DNA from: Allolobophora icterica
Taxonomy: Eukaryota > Annelida > Clitellata > Crassiclitellata > Lumbricidae
Assembly: GCA_963556255.1 (NCBI GenBank)
Contig: OY744612.1
Location: forward strand, 21,913,532 to 21,977,531
Direction: 5' to 3'
Length of the DNA stretch: 64,000 bases
Shown in pieces: positions 1-11,000 of this stretch. Position numbers and translations under genes: made by a program. The notes beneath the pieces are model-generated. The model ran no database searches, was not told where the DNA came from, and worked only from the letters and a program-made list of their open reading frames with translations. How positions within the stretch are numbered: position 1 is the first letter of the stretch; the number at the start of each line of letters is the position of its first letter.

Positions 1-236
1 TTTCAGAGCGACCGTTGTCAAAAATTTCGAGACTTTCTGGGTCGGCATGACAACAGACCTTCCATGTTGTGATCATCCTACAGTTGCAACTACTTTGAGT
101 CCGGTGTCGTCTTCAATAAGAGATGTTACATCGTCATTTCCTCTGCTTAGTCTGTTGATTGTTGTTAGCTTCCTCCTTTTGTCTCCTACTCGCCCTTGAA
201 GTTTTGATTAATTTTGTGCACATGTGCTGAAGTCTA

Positions 237-793
237 ATTATTAAGTACTAGCTGGATTACCCGGCGTTGCCCGGGGTTATAAGTTTCAATCACTGCACCA
301 CCACCACCCCCCACCACCCCCTCCCACCACCACCCCCCACCCCTACCACCACCCCCTCCCCTACCACCCACCACCCCCACCACCACCACCCCCCACTCAC
401 CACCCCCACCTCCACCCCCCACCCACCACCCCCACCTCCACCCCCACCCACCACCACCCCACCCACCACCCCCCCACCCCCGCCACCCACCATCCCACCA
501 CCACCCCGCACTCACCACCCCCCACCTCCACCCCCCACCTCCACTGCAGTAAGCCTAATGTCACTGGCGGAACGGTAATTTTCCTATCGCTTGGGGCGAT
601 GTTTTGGCCGTTTTTCACCATGGTAGCGGTGAAAACGGGGGGCGCGAACCCCTCCACTGGGTGTCCGAAGCCGAGGCCGACACAGCAGTGAAGGTTTGGA
701 GTGAAAAGGTGCAAAATTGTAGAAGTTAAGCCCGGTCAAACAGACAGACAGAGGGACACACACACAGAATTCTCGCTTTATTATATAGATATG
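237..793. repeat. Interspersed repeat with ACC-rich microsatellite core
   Basis: The stretch begins with a GC-rich palindromic sequence (ACCCGGCGTTGCCCGGG), runs through an almost pure CCA/CCCC-rich tract (about 297-545), and ends with a CAGACAGACAGAG tract followed by TTATATAGATATG. That combination of a GCCCGGG head and a GACAGACA...TTATATAGAT tail resembles interspersed repeats seen in many animal genomes, but I cannot assign a family. The long predicted peptides here are low-complexity Pro/His/Thr or Gly/Trp translations of the tract and are not genes. Positions 1-236 hold nothing I can identify. Confidence 0.5.
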
Positions 794-1420
794 AATTAAC
801 GTTCTAGACTGTTTAGTTTAAACAGTGATTGTGAAGTAAAATGTTAAGTATGGTTTAATTCGGTAATTTTGATAAACTGCTTCGATAATTAGGGCATTGG
901 CTCAAATTCGACATAATCAGAGCCTCTCAGTAGTTGATATCTGTCAGAGAGGCTCTATCTATCGAATAATCAAATCCTAATCTGAAAGAATCTAATCCTT
1001 ACTGGTATATTTCTCTCTGCAAAAGACGTCTTTATCAGCCAAGAGGATATGGTACGATTTACGGATGTCAACAGTGGTGGCAAAAATCATTGAACAGAAG
1101 CAATAATAATAAAAAAAATTATTATATTAAGCAGCAGTATCTTCATTGGGAGGCAGGATGAACCAGTATGGGGAATATCTATCCGCGGGGTTGAAATGCA
1201 CTAGGAACATCTTAAATGGAGATTTTCTTAAGTCTGAACCAGTGGGTAAACTTGTAAATTTCCCCTAAACATTGTAGGCCTACCCTGCATGTGGATTTTT
1301 CTCGTAATGTAATGTAATTGAATTTTTATCGGATCAAAGTAGAAAGAAACCTTGGCTAGCTTACGATTGAAATGACTGCAATAGGCCCCTAGTAATTTTA
1401 ATCGGTTACGCTGTTATTAA
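794..1420. other. Intergenic stretch, nothing recognised
   Basis: This AT-rich sequence has no convincing coding potential, tRNA-like boxes or terminal repeats that I could find. It ends at the simple-repeat tail of the minus-strand LINE that follows. Confidence 0.5.
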
Positions 1421-2290
1421 TTGTAATTGTAATTGTAATTGTAATCGAGGATTTATATAGCGCCACTCATAAACAGAGGCGCTCCCGACCCGTGTCAGTG
1501 TCTTCACTGACAAAGAGAAATGTTTTCAGGCGCTTGCGAGACTGGGCAGGAGACAGAGAGAGGAGGACAAGCCTAAAGCCCTGAGGGAGGCTGTTCCAAC
1601 TGGAAGGGCCCACAACCGCAAAACTACGGGACTGGGCAGTAGCAGTGCGCATCCAAGGGACTAACAAGAGGCCGCGGGCAGATGACCGGAGAGAGGCCCG
1701 ACCAGGCAAACTGGAAACCGGGGTGCAGTAAGCCCTGAGATACAGCGGAGCTGAGCCAACAAGACAGTTACGCATGAGGGAAAGGACCTTAAATTGAATG
1801 CGTTGGTGAATGGGAAGCCAGTGAAGGGAGTCCCGGATGTAGGAAGAGATATGGGCAAACTTCATGATGCCCCCTATAAGGCGAGCAGCAGCATTAAGGA
1901 TGGACTGAAGTTTAGATGTGTTAGTAGAGGACAGGCCAATAAAGACAGCATTTCCGTAGTCAATCCTAGTACAGATCAGAGCATGAACCAAGGTCACAAT
2001 CGCATGCAGCGGAAGAGACTGGCGAATGGCACGAAGTTGGCGTAAATAGTAAAAACACGAGCGAGAGACACTATTGACATGATCAGATAGAGAAAGAGTA
2101 GGATCTAGGACAAATCCAAGATCACGAACAGAGGAGGAGAAGTACACATTGGGAAACCTGAGGCGCAGAGAGTCAGCATCAATCCTGGCAAGCTGGACAC
2201 GATTGCCAAGCCAAATGTACTTGGTTTTATCATAGTTAAGACGAAGGCGATTTGAGGACAACCAGAGATCAAGAGCAGAGGAAGCTATTT
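1421..2290 (-). mobile_element. 5'-truncated CR1/L2-like non-LTR retrotransposon, RT C-terminal region
   Basis: On the minus strand a single open frame (1467-2261, 264 codons) encodes the region after the reverse-transcriptase palm. It contains the residues SVRDLGFVLD, RIDYGNAVFIG, LQSILNAAARLI, LHWLPIHQRIQFKV and FAVVGPSSWNSLP, an order typical of CR1/L2-type LINE ORF2 C-termini. The 3' end reads GCGCTATATAAAT and is followed by an ATTACA-type simple tail (plus-strand GTAATT repeats at about 1421-1445), as expected for this clade. The catalytic YADD portion is missing, so the copy is 5'-truncated and dead. It is a relative, not a copy, of the elements at 4425-5550 and 56161-57100. Confidence 0.9.
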
Positions 2291-2606
2291 ATCATATAAA
2301 TTTATATGATTAAAATGATTTTGAAACCATATGCTATCACTGTAATCCCTCTTAACTCTATTGGCCTCTGTTTTATTTGCACAACGATCGATCAACGAAC
2401 GACCTTTCTTTTTTTAGGAATTCGTCTCAAAAAACGAAGAAAACAGAAATGCAAAATAAAACATAAGAAAACTTAAACTCTTTGTTCGTTAGAGAGGAAG
2501 TTACGTATAGGCCTCTGACTATATAGAGTCGATTGACATATGGCCTAATTAACATGCTTTCTGTCCCAGGGGCCCTGGGCGCTGAGACTACAGGGGCACT
2601 TGTGCG

Positions 2607-2996
2607 CAGGGCTGTAGTGGTAAAATTAGAGATGAGTACACGCTACCGGTGGCGGTCCGGTGGGCAGCGGCGTCACTTGGGCTGGTGTCACCCGAAAAAA
2701 ATTAGATGACCTTTTTTTAGGAATTCGTCTCAAAAAACAAATATTCTGACTTTTTAGGTTTTTTTGGAATTCGTCTCAGAAAAATTTGATGACTTTTTTT
2801 TTACTAATTCGCTCTCAAAACTTTCATGACCTTTCTTTTTTGTGGAAATTTCATTGGTCAATGGCTACTATACGGTCTCTTAGAGAGGTAAGTACACGCT
2901 GTATACCCGCGCATACCCTCCACTACAGCCCTGAGTATACGGTCCGTAGAGGTGAGTATACGCTGTATACCCGCGTATACCCTCACTACAGCCCTG
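2607..2996. mobile_element. hAT-like MITE with perfect 8-bp TSD
   Basis: The ends are CAGGGCTGTAGTGG and CACTACAGCCCTG, inverted copies of each other. They are flanked by CTTGTGCG at 2599-2606 and 2997-3004, a perfect 8-bp target-site duplication as made by hAT transposases. The interior includes a second, apparently nested terminus at about 2667 (CAGCGGCGTCACTTGGGCTG) related to the 50421 and 60793 family, and copies of the core motif GACCTTTTTTTAGGAATTC. It encodes no transposase. Confidence 0.85.
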
Positions 2997-3220
2997 CTTG
3001 TGCGTCACCACAAAAAGGTTGAAAAAACTGGTCTAGTTATTTCACAAAGGAGATCGGAGGAGGGGAAGAGATCGGAGGAGAGGAAGAAATCGGTGCCCCC
3101 ACTTTTGTAGACCAAAATGCGCCCACTTACAAGGACATTGGATCAGAATGCATAGAGGTCTTGGCATTTATTCTATGCCATCTATGGCCATTCCCGAGAC
3201 ATTTGTTTAAAAACATATGT

Positions 3221-3401
3221 CGTAGAGATAGTCTGTCTATGAGCATGGGAACGACTATAGGCCTTTTAGTTAACAAGATTGATTTGTCGTGGATATATAA
3301 AATTATAATTTGTAGCTCTATGCAGCATGCACTATTAAAATGTGTAGACCTATGACAAATCAGTCTGTTAACTAAAAGGCCTAGACTAGCCTATCTCTAC
3401 G
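3221..3401. repeat. Foldback (inverted repeat) element
   Basis: Two nested pairs of perfect inverted repeats are visible: CGTAGAGATAG at 3221-3231 with its complement at 3391-3401, and an 18-bp arm at 3258-3275 (TAGGCCTTTTAGTTAACA) with its complement at 3366-3383. The roughly 90-bp loop is non-coding. A MITE with degraded ends is likely, but no target-site duplication was found. Confidence 0.6.
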
Positions 3402-3664
3402 AGAGACAAATACTGAAATGCTCTACTATATATATATATATATAGACCTGTTGAATTGCTAAAGCGATAGTTTTGTTTCCAAAAATACATTGTTATTAAA
3501 AAGTCTTGCAATGATTGTTGTAAGTGATTCAGCTCAGATAGAGACTTTTCTCATAGGCTACTTGGTATATATATCAGGTCTCCGTCACATAAAAACTACA
3601 ACTTACCAGTTCTAGTAAGTAGAAGTTAAAGAAATAGAATTCAGTCCACCAGAAACACAATACA

Positions 3665-3950
3665 ACAAATAATGGAAATGAAGCTCAAACTCTTTGGACA
3701 CACATATAATTATAAGATGGAGAATAGCCTACCAGACTGCATATTACAATATGTCGTGTTCTGAATGATCGACGGCACAGAAATTAAAGAGGTAGGCCCT
3801 AGACCAAACAGAGCAATGAGAGCATGCCTTGATGATGTCAGGGATTGGTGCAAACTGGAGGTGCAAACGCTGAGTCTGGTGGTACAGCTAGAAGATCGAA
3901 ACGAGTGGAGAAAGACGTACAATGAGACAAAAGATCAATCCCAATAGGCG
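3665..3950 (+). mobile_element. LINE ORF2 extreme C-terminus, degenerate
   Basis: Translation gives KLFGHT..., then after an in-frame stop a segment with RPNRAMRACLDDVRDWC and LEDRNEWRKTY. This matches the general plan of LINE ORF2 C-termini (F-G-H near the start, then an R-W-x-D-D-x-x-x-W segment and D-R-x-x-W-R). It is interrupted by at least one stop and is a fossil. It is followed by a short GAAA repeat at about 3966-3980. Confidence 0.65.
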
Positions 3951-4025
3951 ACGAGCCCATGGACAGAAAGAAAGAAAGAATTTAACAAAGCAAAAGCGCA
4001 TGAGGGCCTATCTGTGAAAACCAAG

Positions 4026-4378
4026 CAGGGTGGGAATTGTCGGGGTTTGGGGGTTCAACCCCCTAGTCTTTCTTAGGACCCCACAGTTGTCTTCATTGCA
4101 CACCCTATAAGGATCGCTTCCAACCCACTCTGTTTTGCTAGTGTGATTTAGCATTATTTGACTCTGAGTCTCTGACAAAGAGAAGACATTACTATGGTGT
4201 ATCATGTATACATCTTTGAATTTTCTCAACAAAGGAATTGATTTTGATTCAAGTCTGACTTGCAAAACTGCTAGCGTTGAAATCAGCTGCTTTCAAATTT
4301 AGGTGACATCCGTTTGCAAAATACGGATAAAATGTTCAACCAACCAACCCCCAGTTTTTTTCTACAATTCCCACACTG
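4026..4378. mobile_element. hAT-like MITE, family A, copy 1
   Basis: The ends are CAGGGTGGGAATTGT and ACAATTCCCACACTG. Flanks are AAACCAAG (4018-4025) and AAGCCAAG (4379-4386), an 8-bp duplication with one mismatch. The interior matches the element at 20654-21017 in opposite orientation over nearly its whole length. No coding capacity. Confidence 0.85.
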
Positions 4379-4634
4379 AAGCCAAGGTGACCAAGCCTAA
4401 GTTATGATGAGTTGCTACAATCTTGATAGTGAAGCTGAATATTGTTGCTAATCTTACCCGTTCTTCCAACTTTCATCTGAGACGGCTTAGAGCAATCCGA
4501 CGTTTTTTATCCTCCTCCGTTTTGACCACTATCATCTACGCCTTCATCTGCTCCAGAATTGACTACTGCAATTCTCTTGATTGGTGTGCCGAAAGTCAGT
4601 TTATCCTCCACCATACTGTTTCAAAAGCTGCGGC

Positions 4635-5301
4635 CATGGGCAACGATTCCGGGGGGTCGAGGGGACAAGACCCCACCTTTGACTGTGGGGACACAGCATA
4701 AAGGGTGGGCCAAAAAAAGGACCCCCTACAAATTTTTGCCAATATTTCGGCCAAAAGTAAGAATTTTTAAATCAAGTTTTACTGGCTTAAAAGTAATTCA
4801 TATTAACATATAACATATAATAATTACATTTAATGATTTAAAAATTCTTACTTTTGGCCGAAATATTACCAATTATTTGAGATGTGACTTAATAACATTG
4901 TTTTTTGTTATTTTTTTGTTGCGTTACGTTTTTGGACCATCAAAAAACAGTGGGTAGACTCAGTAAAAGTTACATAACTTTGGTTCTGTTTGAAATATTT
5001 TGGTGAAATTTGGCTGTTATATGTAAATATGAATTACTTTTAATGAAGTGCTTTACTTTTAAGATTTAAAAAATCTTACTTTTGGCCGAAATATTGGCAA
5101 AAATCTGTAGGGGGTTACTTTTTGGACCACCCTGTAGAGTTGTCCCCCAAATTTTGAAGAAACACCAAAAAAGGTCAACAAATCACGCGCGAAAAAAATT
5201 CACCTTTACCTCTTTTTCACCAGATCACCTCCTTTTTACCAGATCAGTTCAAAAGTGTCCCGTGTCCTCCCCCCACCTGTCAAACAAGATCACCGCCACT
5301 G
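4635..5301. mobile_element. hAT-like element inserted in a LINE and hosting a mariner-like MITE
   Basis: The element is flanked by GCTGCGGC (4627-4634) and GCTACGGC (5302-5309), an 8-bp duplication with one difference. Both copies fall inside the LINE sequence for ...AAARLI. The ends (CATGGGCAACGAT and ATCACCGCCACTG) are degenerate inverted repeats of CAGTGGCGGTGAT type. The mariner-like element at 4701-5134 lies inside it. Confidence 0.65.
4701..5134. mobile_element. Tc1/mariner-like MITE with long TIRs and TA duplication
   Basis: Inverted repeats of about 70 bp (4701-4775 and 5064-5134) end in AAGGGTGGGCCAAAAA and TTTTTGGACCACCCTG and are bordered by TA on both sides (4699-4700, 5135-5136). 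A further copy of the inner TIR segment (around TCTTACTTTTGGCCGAAAT) lies at about 4833-4870, so three related copies are present: one facing one way and two the other. There is no transposase ORF. The TA target and CAGGGTGGTCC-type end support the IS630-Tc1-mariner group. Confidence 0.85.
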
Positions 5302-5550
5302 GCTACGGCCAGATTAATAGCCCGACTTCCTCGATGGTCTCATATTTCCTCTTTTATGTTCGATCATCGATCTTGACTCTCTCCATTGACACAATCATGC
5401 CTCTTTATTAGCTGGTGGCCCAAGTGCTTCGTTCCGCTGTCTTAAAACCACTTTCTATTCACACGGTCTTTCGCACTGGGAGCGCCTCTGATTAGCGAAC
5501 ACTGTGAGAGGCGTTGTATAAATGTTCAGATACAATAAAATGCAACACAA

Positions 5551-6628
5551 TCGGCTGATACTCTGGCGAGCAAAGCAGACGACGCACTAATGAGCGTTAT
5601 ACTATGCAAAGAGATGCATGAACTCTGTGGGCTTTGCCTTCCTCAGAAAATTAACACATATAATTTACGCCCCCAGACGCGTAACCTTATCCTTCCAGAT
5701 AAGACGCCTATACTCACCATGCTATATAAAAAAAACATCTACTTAGCACTGAGACCTAAAACTATTGGATGGATCTAGGGTTTAACGACATCTCATAGCA
5801 ACAAAGGCTGTTGACGTCGACAGAAATTAGTTGGGCATAGGCCTATTACAGCTCATTGAATACCTAAAACTATTGATTGCTGTAAAAACCCACGCTTCCA
5901 TTGACTCTTGTAACAAGCAGCGTTGTGGCTGCTATATTATTGTCTCATCTATGCTACTGAATATGCATGTTAGGTTCTCGCTGCGTCAGCCTGTTGAATA
6001 TGCATGACTTGCACCTGCACTTGACCGAAATTGAAGCTGATGATTAAAGACACTTGAGTACAGGCCTTTCTGACAGGTGCGCATTGACGTTTAACATCTA
6101 CGAGGAAATTATGAGTGTCATAGAATGCCGTGTGAGAAACATCGTGGTGAATAAGAGGGCAACAACGCCAGAGGCAAATTAATAGTGCGAATGATTGATC
6201 GTTGAATCACAATAGCCAGGTAAGCTTAATTTTAATTGAAAGAGATGTTCACCTTGACAAATTGAAATTTATTTACAAATAGGCCTACTACAAGGTGAAA
6301 ACAACACTTCTGATGAGCAAATTCTTGGTGAGAAAGCCGTCGTCGTTTGAGAGGATTATTCTTAAGTTTCCGGGCTGTGGTTTATGACAGGGTTGATGAC
6401 ACTGCTGAATGAAGAGAAATGTCTGCCATTTTGATTTACAGTATTTCCTGGTCTCGTGATCCCCGAGGGGTGATGACTTTAGTGTTAAAGTGCTCGCGAT
6501 TAGCCTTGCCAATGATACCTGCCCTTAATGTGCATGAGGCCGAGAGACCTAGATTTATATAGCGCTGTGTTGCCCCATTTTTGTTACGAGATTATAAGTC
6601 TGTCATGTGTGATGGAGGCGGGTGAAAC
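5551..6628. other. Intergenic stretch, nothing recognised
   Basis: Short ORFs only, with stops in all frames and no domain-like translation. AGGCCTA-type palindromic hexamers and octamers recur, as they do elsewhere in the window. I see no RNA gene or mobile-element ends. Confidence 0.4.
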
Positions 6629-7182
6629 CATAGGCGTAATTTGTGGGGGTACGAGGGGTACCCGTACCCCACTCTTTCTGGACTGGGGTACCGTACCCCC
6701 ACTTTTTGAACAATGCCAATCAATATTTTATCATTGTGCCTTCCCAGAGATCAAGCGCCGGGGGCGGATCCAGGGGGGCCAATCCGGCCATGGCCCCCAT
6801 TTAAAATTTTTCTTTATTTACACAGGCGTTTTCTTGGCGTTTTATTATGTTTACACAGGCGTGCCCCACCCCCCACCCCCCCCCCCCCCCGTAGGCGTGG
6901 ATGAGTCAAATGTACACAGATAAAAAAGGCTAATGACTAAAAAAGGTCATCAACTTTTTTGGGAGATGAATTGCCAAAAATTTATGAATTGCCAAAACAT
7001 TTTTCGGTGGTCGGTTGGTAAACTGATTCCTCTCCCAGAAGATGGTTGGTTTGTATGTCTAATTTTTTTGCCTCCCCCGATTGACCTTCTAGATCCGCCC
7101 CTGTCAAGCGCTGTCTCCGCCTTGCTTCGTGTATGTAAGAAATTGGTACCCCCCCACTTGTTATACCAAAGTTACGACCCTG
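6629..7182. mobile_element. DNA-transposon-like repeat, family B copy 1, split by a nested hAT MITE
   Basis: The left end is CATAGGCGTAATTTG and the right end CAAAGTTACGACCCTG, an imperfect inverted pair (CAGGGGCGTAACTTTG type). The body includes GGTACGAGGGGTACCCGTAC, which pairs with the right-end GGTACC sequences. Copies at 44878-45063 (intact, 186 bp) and 46354-47441 (also interrupted) show the ancestral element had no insertion at this point. I could not find a convincing target-site duplication for any of the three. Confidence 0.7.
6759..7103. mobile_element. hAT-like MITE nested in family B element, perfect 8-bp TSD
   Basis: The ends are CGGGGGCGGATCCAGG and AGATCCGCCCCTG. TCAAGCGC flanks it at 6751-6758 and 7104-7111. 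The interior has a long C tract, and on the minus strand the core motif GATGACCTTTTTTAG. It shares a GGCCATGGCCCCCATTTAAA segment with the element at 58416-58970. Confidence 0.85.
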
Positions 7183-7553
7183 CCAAATGATAATGCAAAA
7201 ATAACATTTATTGCTTGTACAGTATCACTTTAATTTTGGTGAGTTTTTAACAGTTATTACATTTACTCTTCTTGATAACAGAAGCTAGTTTGTCAAAGTT
7301 ATTGCGTATGTATAATGACAATAATTATGATGACAATCTGTATGGCGCCATAACACAGCCATGTCGTTACAAGGGTCCTCACAATCAACTATGTATGTAC
7401 ATTATGTATATATGTATCTGGGTACTTGTAAAGTTCCTTTTAAGAACATCACAACAACGATAAAATTGGAAATCTTACAGATCTCAAAAAGTGGACCCTT
7501 AAAGTAGCTCGAAAATGTTTCCTGTGCTGTCTTGATGACATAGTACATAATAT

Positions 7554-7619
7554 GCCTTGGACCATCCTTCTGGAACATAATGTTTAATGGTAGTCTGTTC
7601 CAGAAGGATGGTCCAAGGC
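7554..7619. repeat. Perfect 24-bp snap-back inverted repeat
   Basis: Arms at 7554-7577 and 7596-7619 are perfect reverse complements with an 18-bp loop. The right arm lies in a minus-strand LINE remnant whose translation includes GPSFWNRLP, so the left arm looks like an inverted duplicate of it. Confidence 0.8.
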
Positions 7620-7667
7620 AGGAGAAAGTAGAGGTAGCAGCATCCAGTCTTGCATGACAGCATCTCG

Positions 7668-7897
7668 TGGGGCGTGGTGGCTCAGTGGTAAGTTCAGCGC
7701 CTTGTGACCGGAGGGTTGCAGGTTCAAATCCCACTCTAGCCGCTGCGTACGGACCTTGGGCAAGTCCTTCACTCGCAATTGCTCGTGGCGCTTCGGCGTG
7801 AAAATTCCGGCACAGTGTACCATTGCTGTAGTCGGGAGCGCCTCTGAGTAGTAGTAGACTTCGAGAGGCGCTATAGAAATATCCGGAATAAATAAAA
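7668..7897 (+). mobile_element. tRNA-derived SINE with CORE-like body and LINE-type 3' tail
   Basis: A pol III A box (TGGCTCAGTGG, 7678-7688) and B box (GGTTCAAATCC, 7721-7731) lie at tRNA-like spacing. The body contains ACCTTGGGCAAGTCCTTCAC, which resembles the conserved central region of MIR/CORE-type SINEs. The 3' end (GGGAGCGCCTCTGAG...GAGAGGCGCTATAGAAAT, then AATAAATAAA) matches the 3' ends of the CR1/L2-like LINEs in this window, suggesting it was mobilised by their machinery. It interrupts or abuts a minus-strand LINE fragment to its left. Confidence 0.8.
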
Positions 7898-8083
7898 AAA
7901 TATAAAAATAAATTTAAAAAATAAAAATCTCTCTTTAGTTTCTTACTAGATTAACAAGTTTTTTCTCAAATTTATAATTACCGTTACAATCTTATGGCTA
8001 TCAGGGCTGTTGACATTGGCCTCGTGTTTTCTTAAATAAAAGCCAAATCTGTGCTATTTAATTCTTTATTTTCTGTTTTATAC

Positions 8084-11000
8084 AGCTGGAATACAGACTT
8101 CTCGTGATCACCATCTAAGCAAGAGCACCACCTTCATTTCTGTCATCAGAGGTAGTTAAGAGTTGAAATATATTAAGTGTCTAGCTACATCATTTGCAGA
8201 TCTTTGAGAATGGCAGCCACAGCAGTCGGTATAAGTAAATCAGGACTCCAGGAGAAGCGCGTGAAGGACAAACAGTTACAAGACATCCAAGATGCTGAGG
8301 ACTCGACGGATTCTTTGGACCAAGACCGGTCTTCAAGTCCGGCACGCATGACGCGAGAGGAAGTTCTGTCTGTCCTCGGATATCGTTCAGAGCGCGTTCC
8401 GAAACCTCCCACGAACGTTTGGTCCAGCCAGCGATCTGACCTTTGCCATCGCTGTGGCAAAAAGGTCTACCAGCTCGAAAGGCTGGACATTGGGGAGCTG
8501 TACCACCGTGGCTGCCTCAAGTGCTACGTCTGTGGAGGGCAGCTGAGCTTGAAGACGTTCCACAGAGTCGTTGCAGATGCCGGAAAAGAGGTCTACTGCA
8601 AGACACACATTCCTAAGCTCGAGAAGAGCTCCAGCAAGGATTCGATCGGCATTCGTTCAGCCGTCGAAGCCCAGAAGCAAGCCAGTGACAAGGTTGGATG
8701 AGCACTGATTGTTGGTTTTCATTCACACAGTTCTTGGCCAAAAGAAAATGAATCACACAATTACTGAAAAAGTAGCCTTCTCTTAGAGCATGTGCACTTT
8801 AGTTCAGCAAAATTCTCCATTAGTGTAAATCCTGGTTACTTCTCATTAGCTACAACTATGTTGTTTTCATATTATTTACGAGATGGTGCCGGCATTATGT
8901 TGCCTTTCATAGATGTGCTAAAAGGACCAGAGACCATGTTATAAGGCTATTGTTAAATAGGTAAGGAAATTTGGGGAATTTTTTGTGCTGCACTGTCTTA
9001 TTGATCTGAGAAGTAAATGCTGTAGTGTGCATTTGTATGTATTCTGTAGAAATTTACTTAGATCTTCATAGAGTTTCTAAAAGGTGCACTGCTTAAATAT
9101 CGAAATGCATACTGATCAGGATATACATGTATGCATAGCAAAATTATTAACTGCATGAAATAGCTTTGAGTTTTTCCATGTTTGAAGGAAACTTCTTATG
9201 CAAAGGTTATTACTTTATTTTGGCTTTTTCATAACGAATAAATGAAATGTCTAAATTCTTACCATGATGTGATTTTGAACATTTCACTGATGCTGAATGT
9301 GAAATGCATGTTTTATCTTGTATATGATAAATAGTAAACGCTGTTTTGCACTCAGGTTAGAAATGAGTCTTGCTGGTGCTGTTTCTGCATAGAGACATTT
9401 CTTAAATCTGTAGCTCTTAACTAGTAGCTTCTATCGTGCTGGTGTCTAATGCACAATGAATCATCCAATGACACATCAAAACCAAGACGTTGGACGAAAA
9501 TGGATTCAATTGGCCTTGCTGCAAGATTGTTTTTGTCATTGGACTTCCGACCTCATGAACAGAGTCTATGTAAGCCCATATAAACCAGAGACTTTATAGT
9601 TTGTTATTAAATTCACAAGTTTTCATTATTATATGTTGTTTTGTCAAAGGTCTTCAAGCCGTATGAACAAAGTGCCTTTAAGTATGATCCAGAAGCACTG
9701 GAGTTTCAGCATGCACGCCAGATCAAACAGCGACAGAAAGTTAAAAGACGATCTTCACTGAAGACAAATGCAGTACGTCACCTTTCTTGATAGCTTTGAG
9801 ACGTTAAAGGAATTGTTAAGAGCTCCTTCTTTACATCAGATAATTCTCTGACAGCTTCAGCTTAACTTTCTTTCCTGTCACAAGTCTTCACATGTTCCAG
9901 GGTAAGTTGAGGCAGGCTAAGTGCTCATTACTGCACACGTCTATAAACAGAGGCTTGATCTGAGCGTTAAGGGTTCATGTAGTTTATCAATAACTGGAAA
10001 CCTGTCCTTGTGGGTTAAAATGCTTGACAATATCACATGGATCAGGATCTCAGAGCCGTAGCAACAAAGAACGTGGCCCCCTCCGAACATATGTCCGGGG
10101 CCCCTTACAATGCGGAAACTGGAATGCGGAAATATACAATATACAGGGTCATATTATGTATACATAGGACTATGCCCTACAGTGTACATGTATTCCATTT
10201 CCATTCACGGTTATATTTTGCCACTTTTATGGGCCCCCTTCCTTGCGGGGCCCCCTCCAGTCGGAGGGTACGGAGGGCGGTCGCTACGCCTCTGCCGGAT
10301 CTACAGACACACAGATGAAAGACAGACACATAGGCAATCACCATGACCTCATTATAATTTGACCTCATCATGACATAAATGAGTTATAATATGACCTCAT
10401 AACATGACCTTATAACCAGATATTATTATATGACCTCATCGTGACATAAACTAGTTGTGACATGACCTCATAACATGACCTTATAACCAGACCTTATGAT
10501 AATATGACCTCATAATATGACCTGATTATACCAAGGTACTTGACATGGCTCAGTATGGTCACTTTATAATGAAAGTCTGGTGAAATTATGCCATGCTTGT
10601 ACTTTCCAGATTTGTGTATAGTTTGCTCAATCTTTTATAGAATTCTGTTATTTAACCTTAAGTGTTGTTATTTTCAGGACTTTGAGAAATACGGAGTGTT
10701 TGAGGCTCAGGAGGACCTGGAGAAGCGACATCGTCAGGAGGAGGATGAACTGTATCGCCAGATCTTCGAAGAGCGTCAACGACTTATGAGGAATCTTGAG
10801 GAGCTTCTTTCAAAGGAGAAGGAACACACGGTCAAGGAACTAGTGTCCTGGTTTGAAAAACAGGGCTCTTCAAAACAGGAGAGAGAAGAAGGCATTGAGA
10901 AGGTGAAATTTACATACCTTTCCACTTTCACAGGAAGATGAAAAGAAAGACATAGAAAGACATTTATAATAATAATAATTATTATTATTATTATTATTTT

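Larger units (their letters stand above)
4425..5550 (+). mobile_element. CR1/L2-like LINE fragment split by a later insertion
   Basis: The left part (to 4634) encodes LTRSSNFHLRRLRAIRRF and ICSRIDYCNSL, closely matching the element at 56161-57100. The right part (5302-5550) continues the same element to its 3' end: CACTGGGAGCGCCTCTG, then GAGAGGCGTTGTATAAATG and an ACAATAAAATG-type tail. The interruption is the hAT-like element at 4635-5301. The fragment is truncated and non-functional. Confidence 0.8.

Noticed and set aside
234..578. Pro/His- and Gly/Trp-rich ORFs around 234-578
   Set aside because: Translations of a CCA/CCCC microsatellite in several frames; no complex sequence and no splice context.
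1467..2261. Host gene of 264 codons on the minus strand
   Set aside because: Sequence and 3' tail identify it as the truncated C-terminus of a non-LTR retrotransposon.
7668..7745. A functional tRNA gene on the plus strand
   Set aside because: Boxes are present but the cloverleaf is poor and the unit continues into a SINE body and LINE-type tail.
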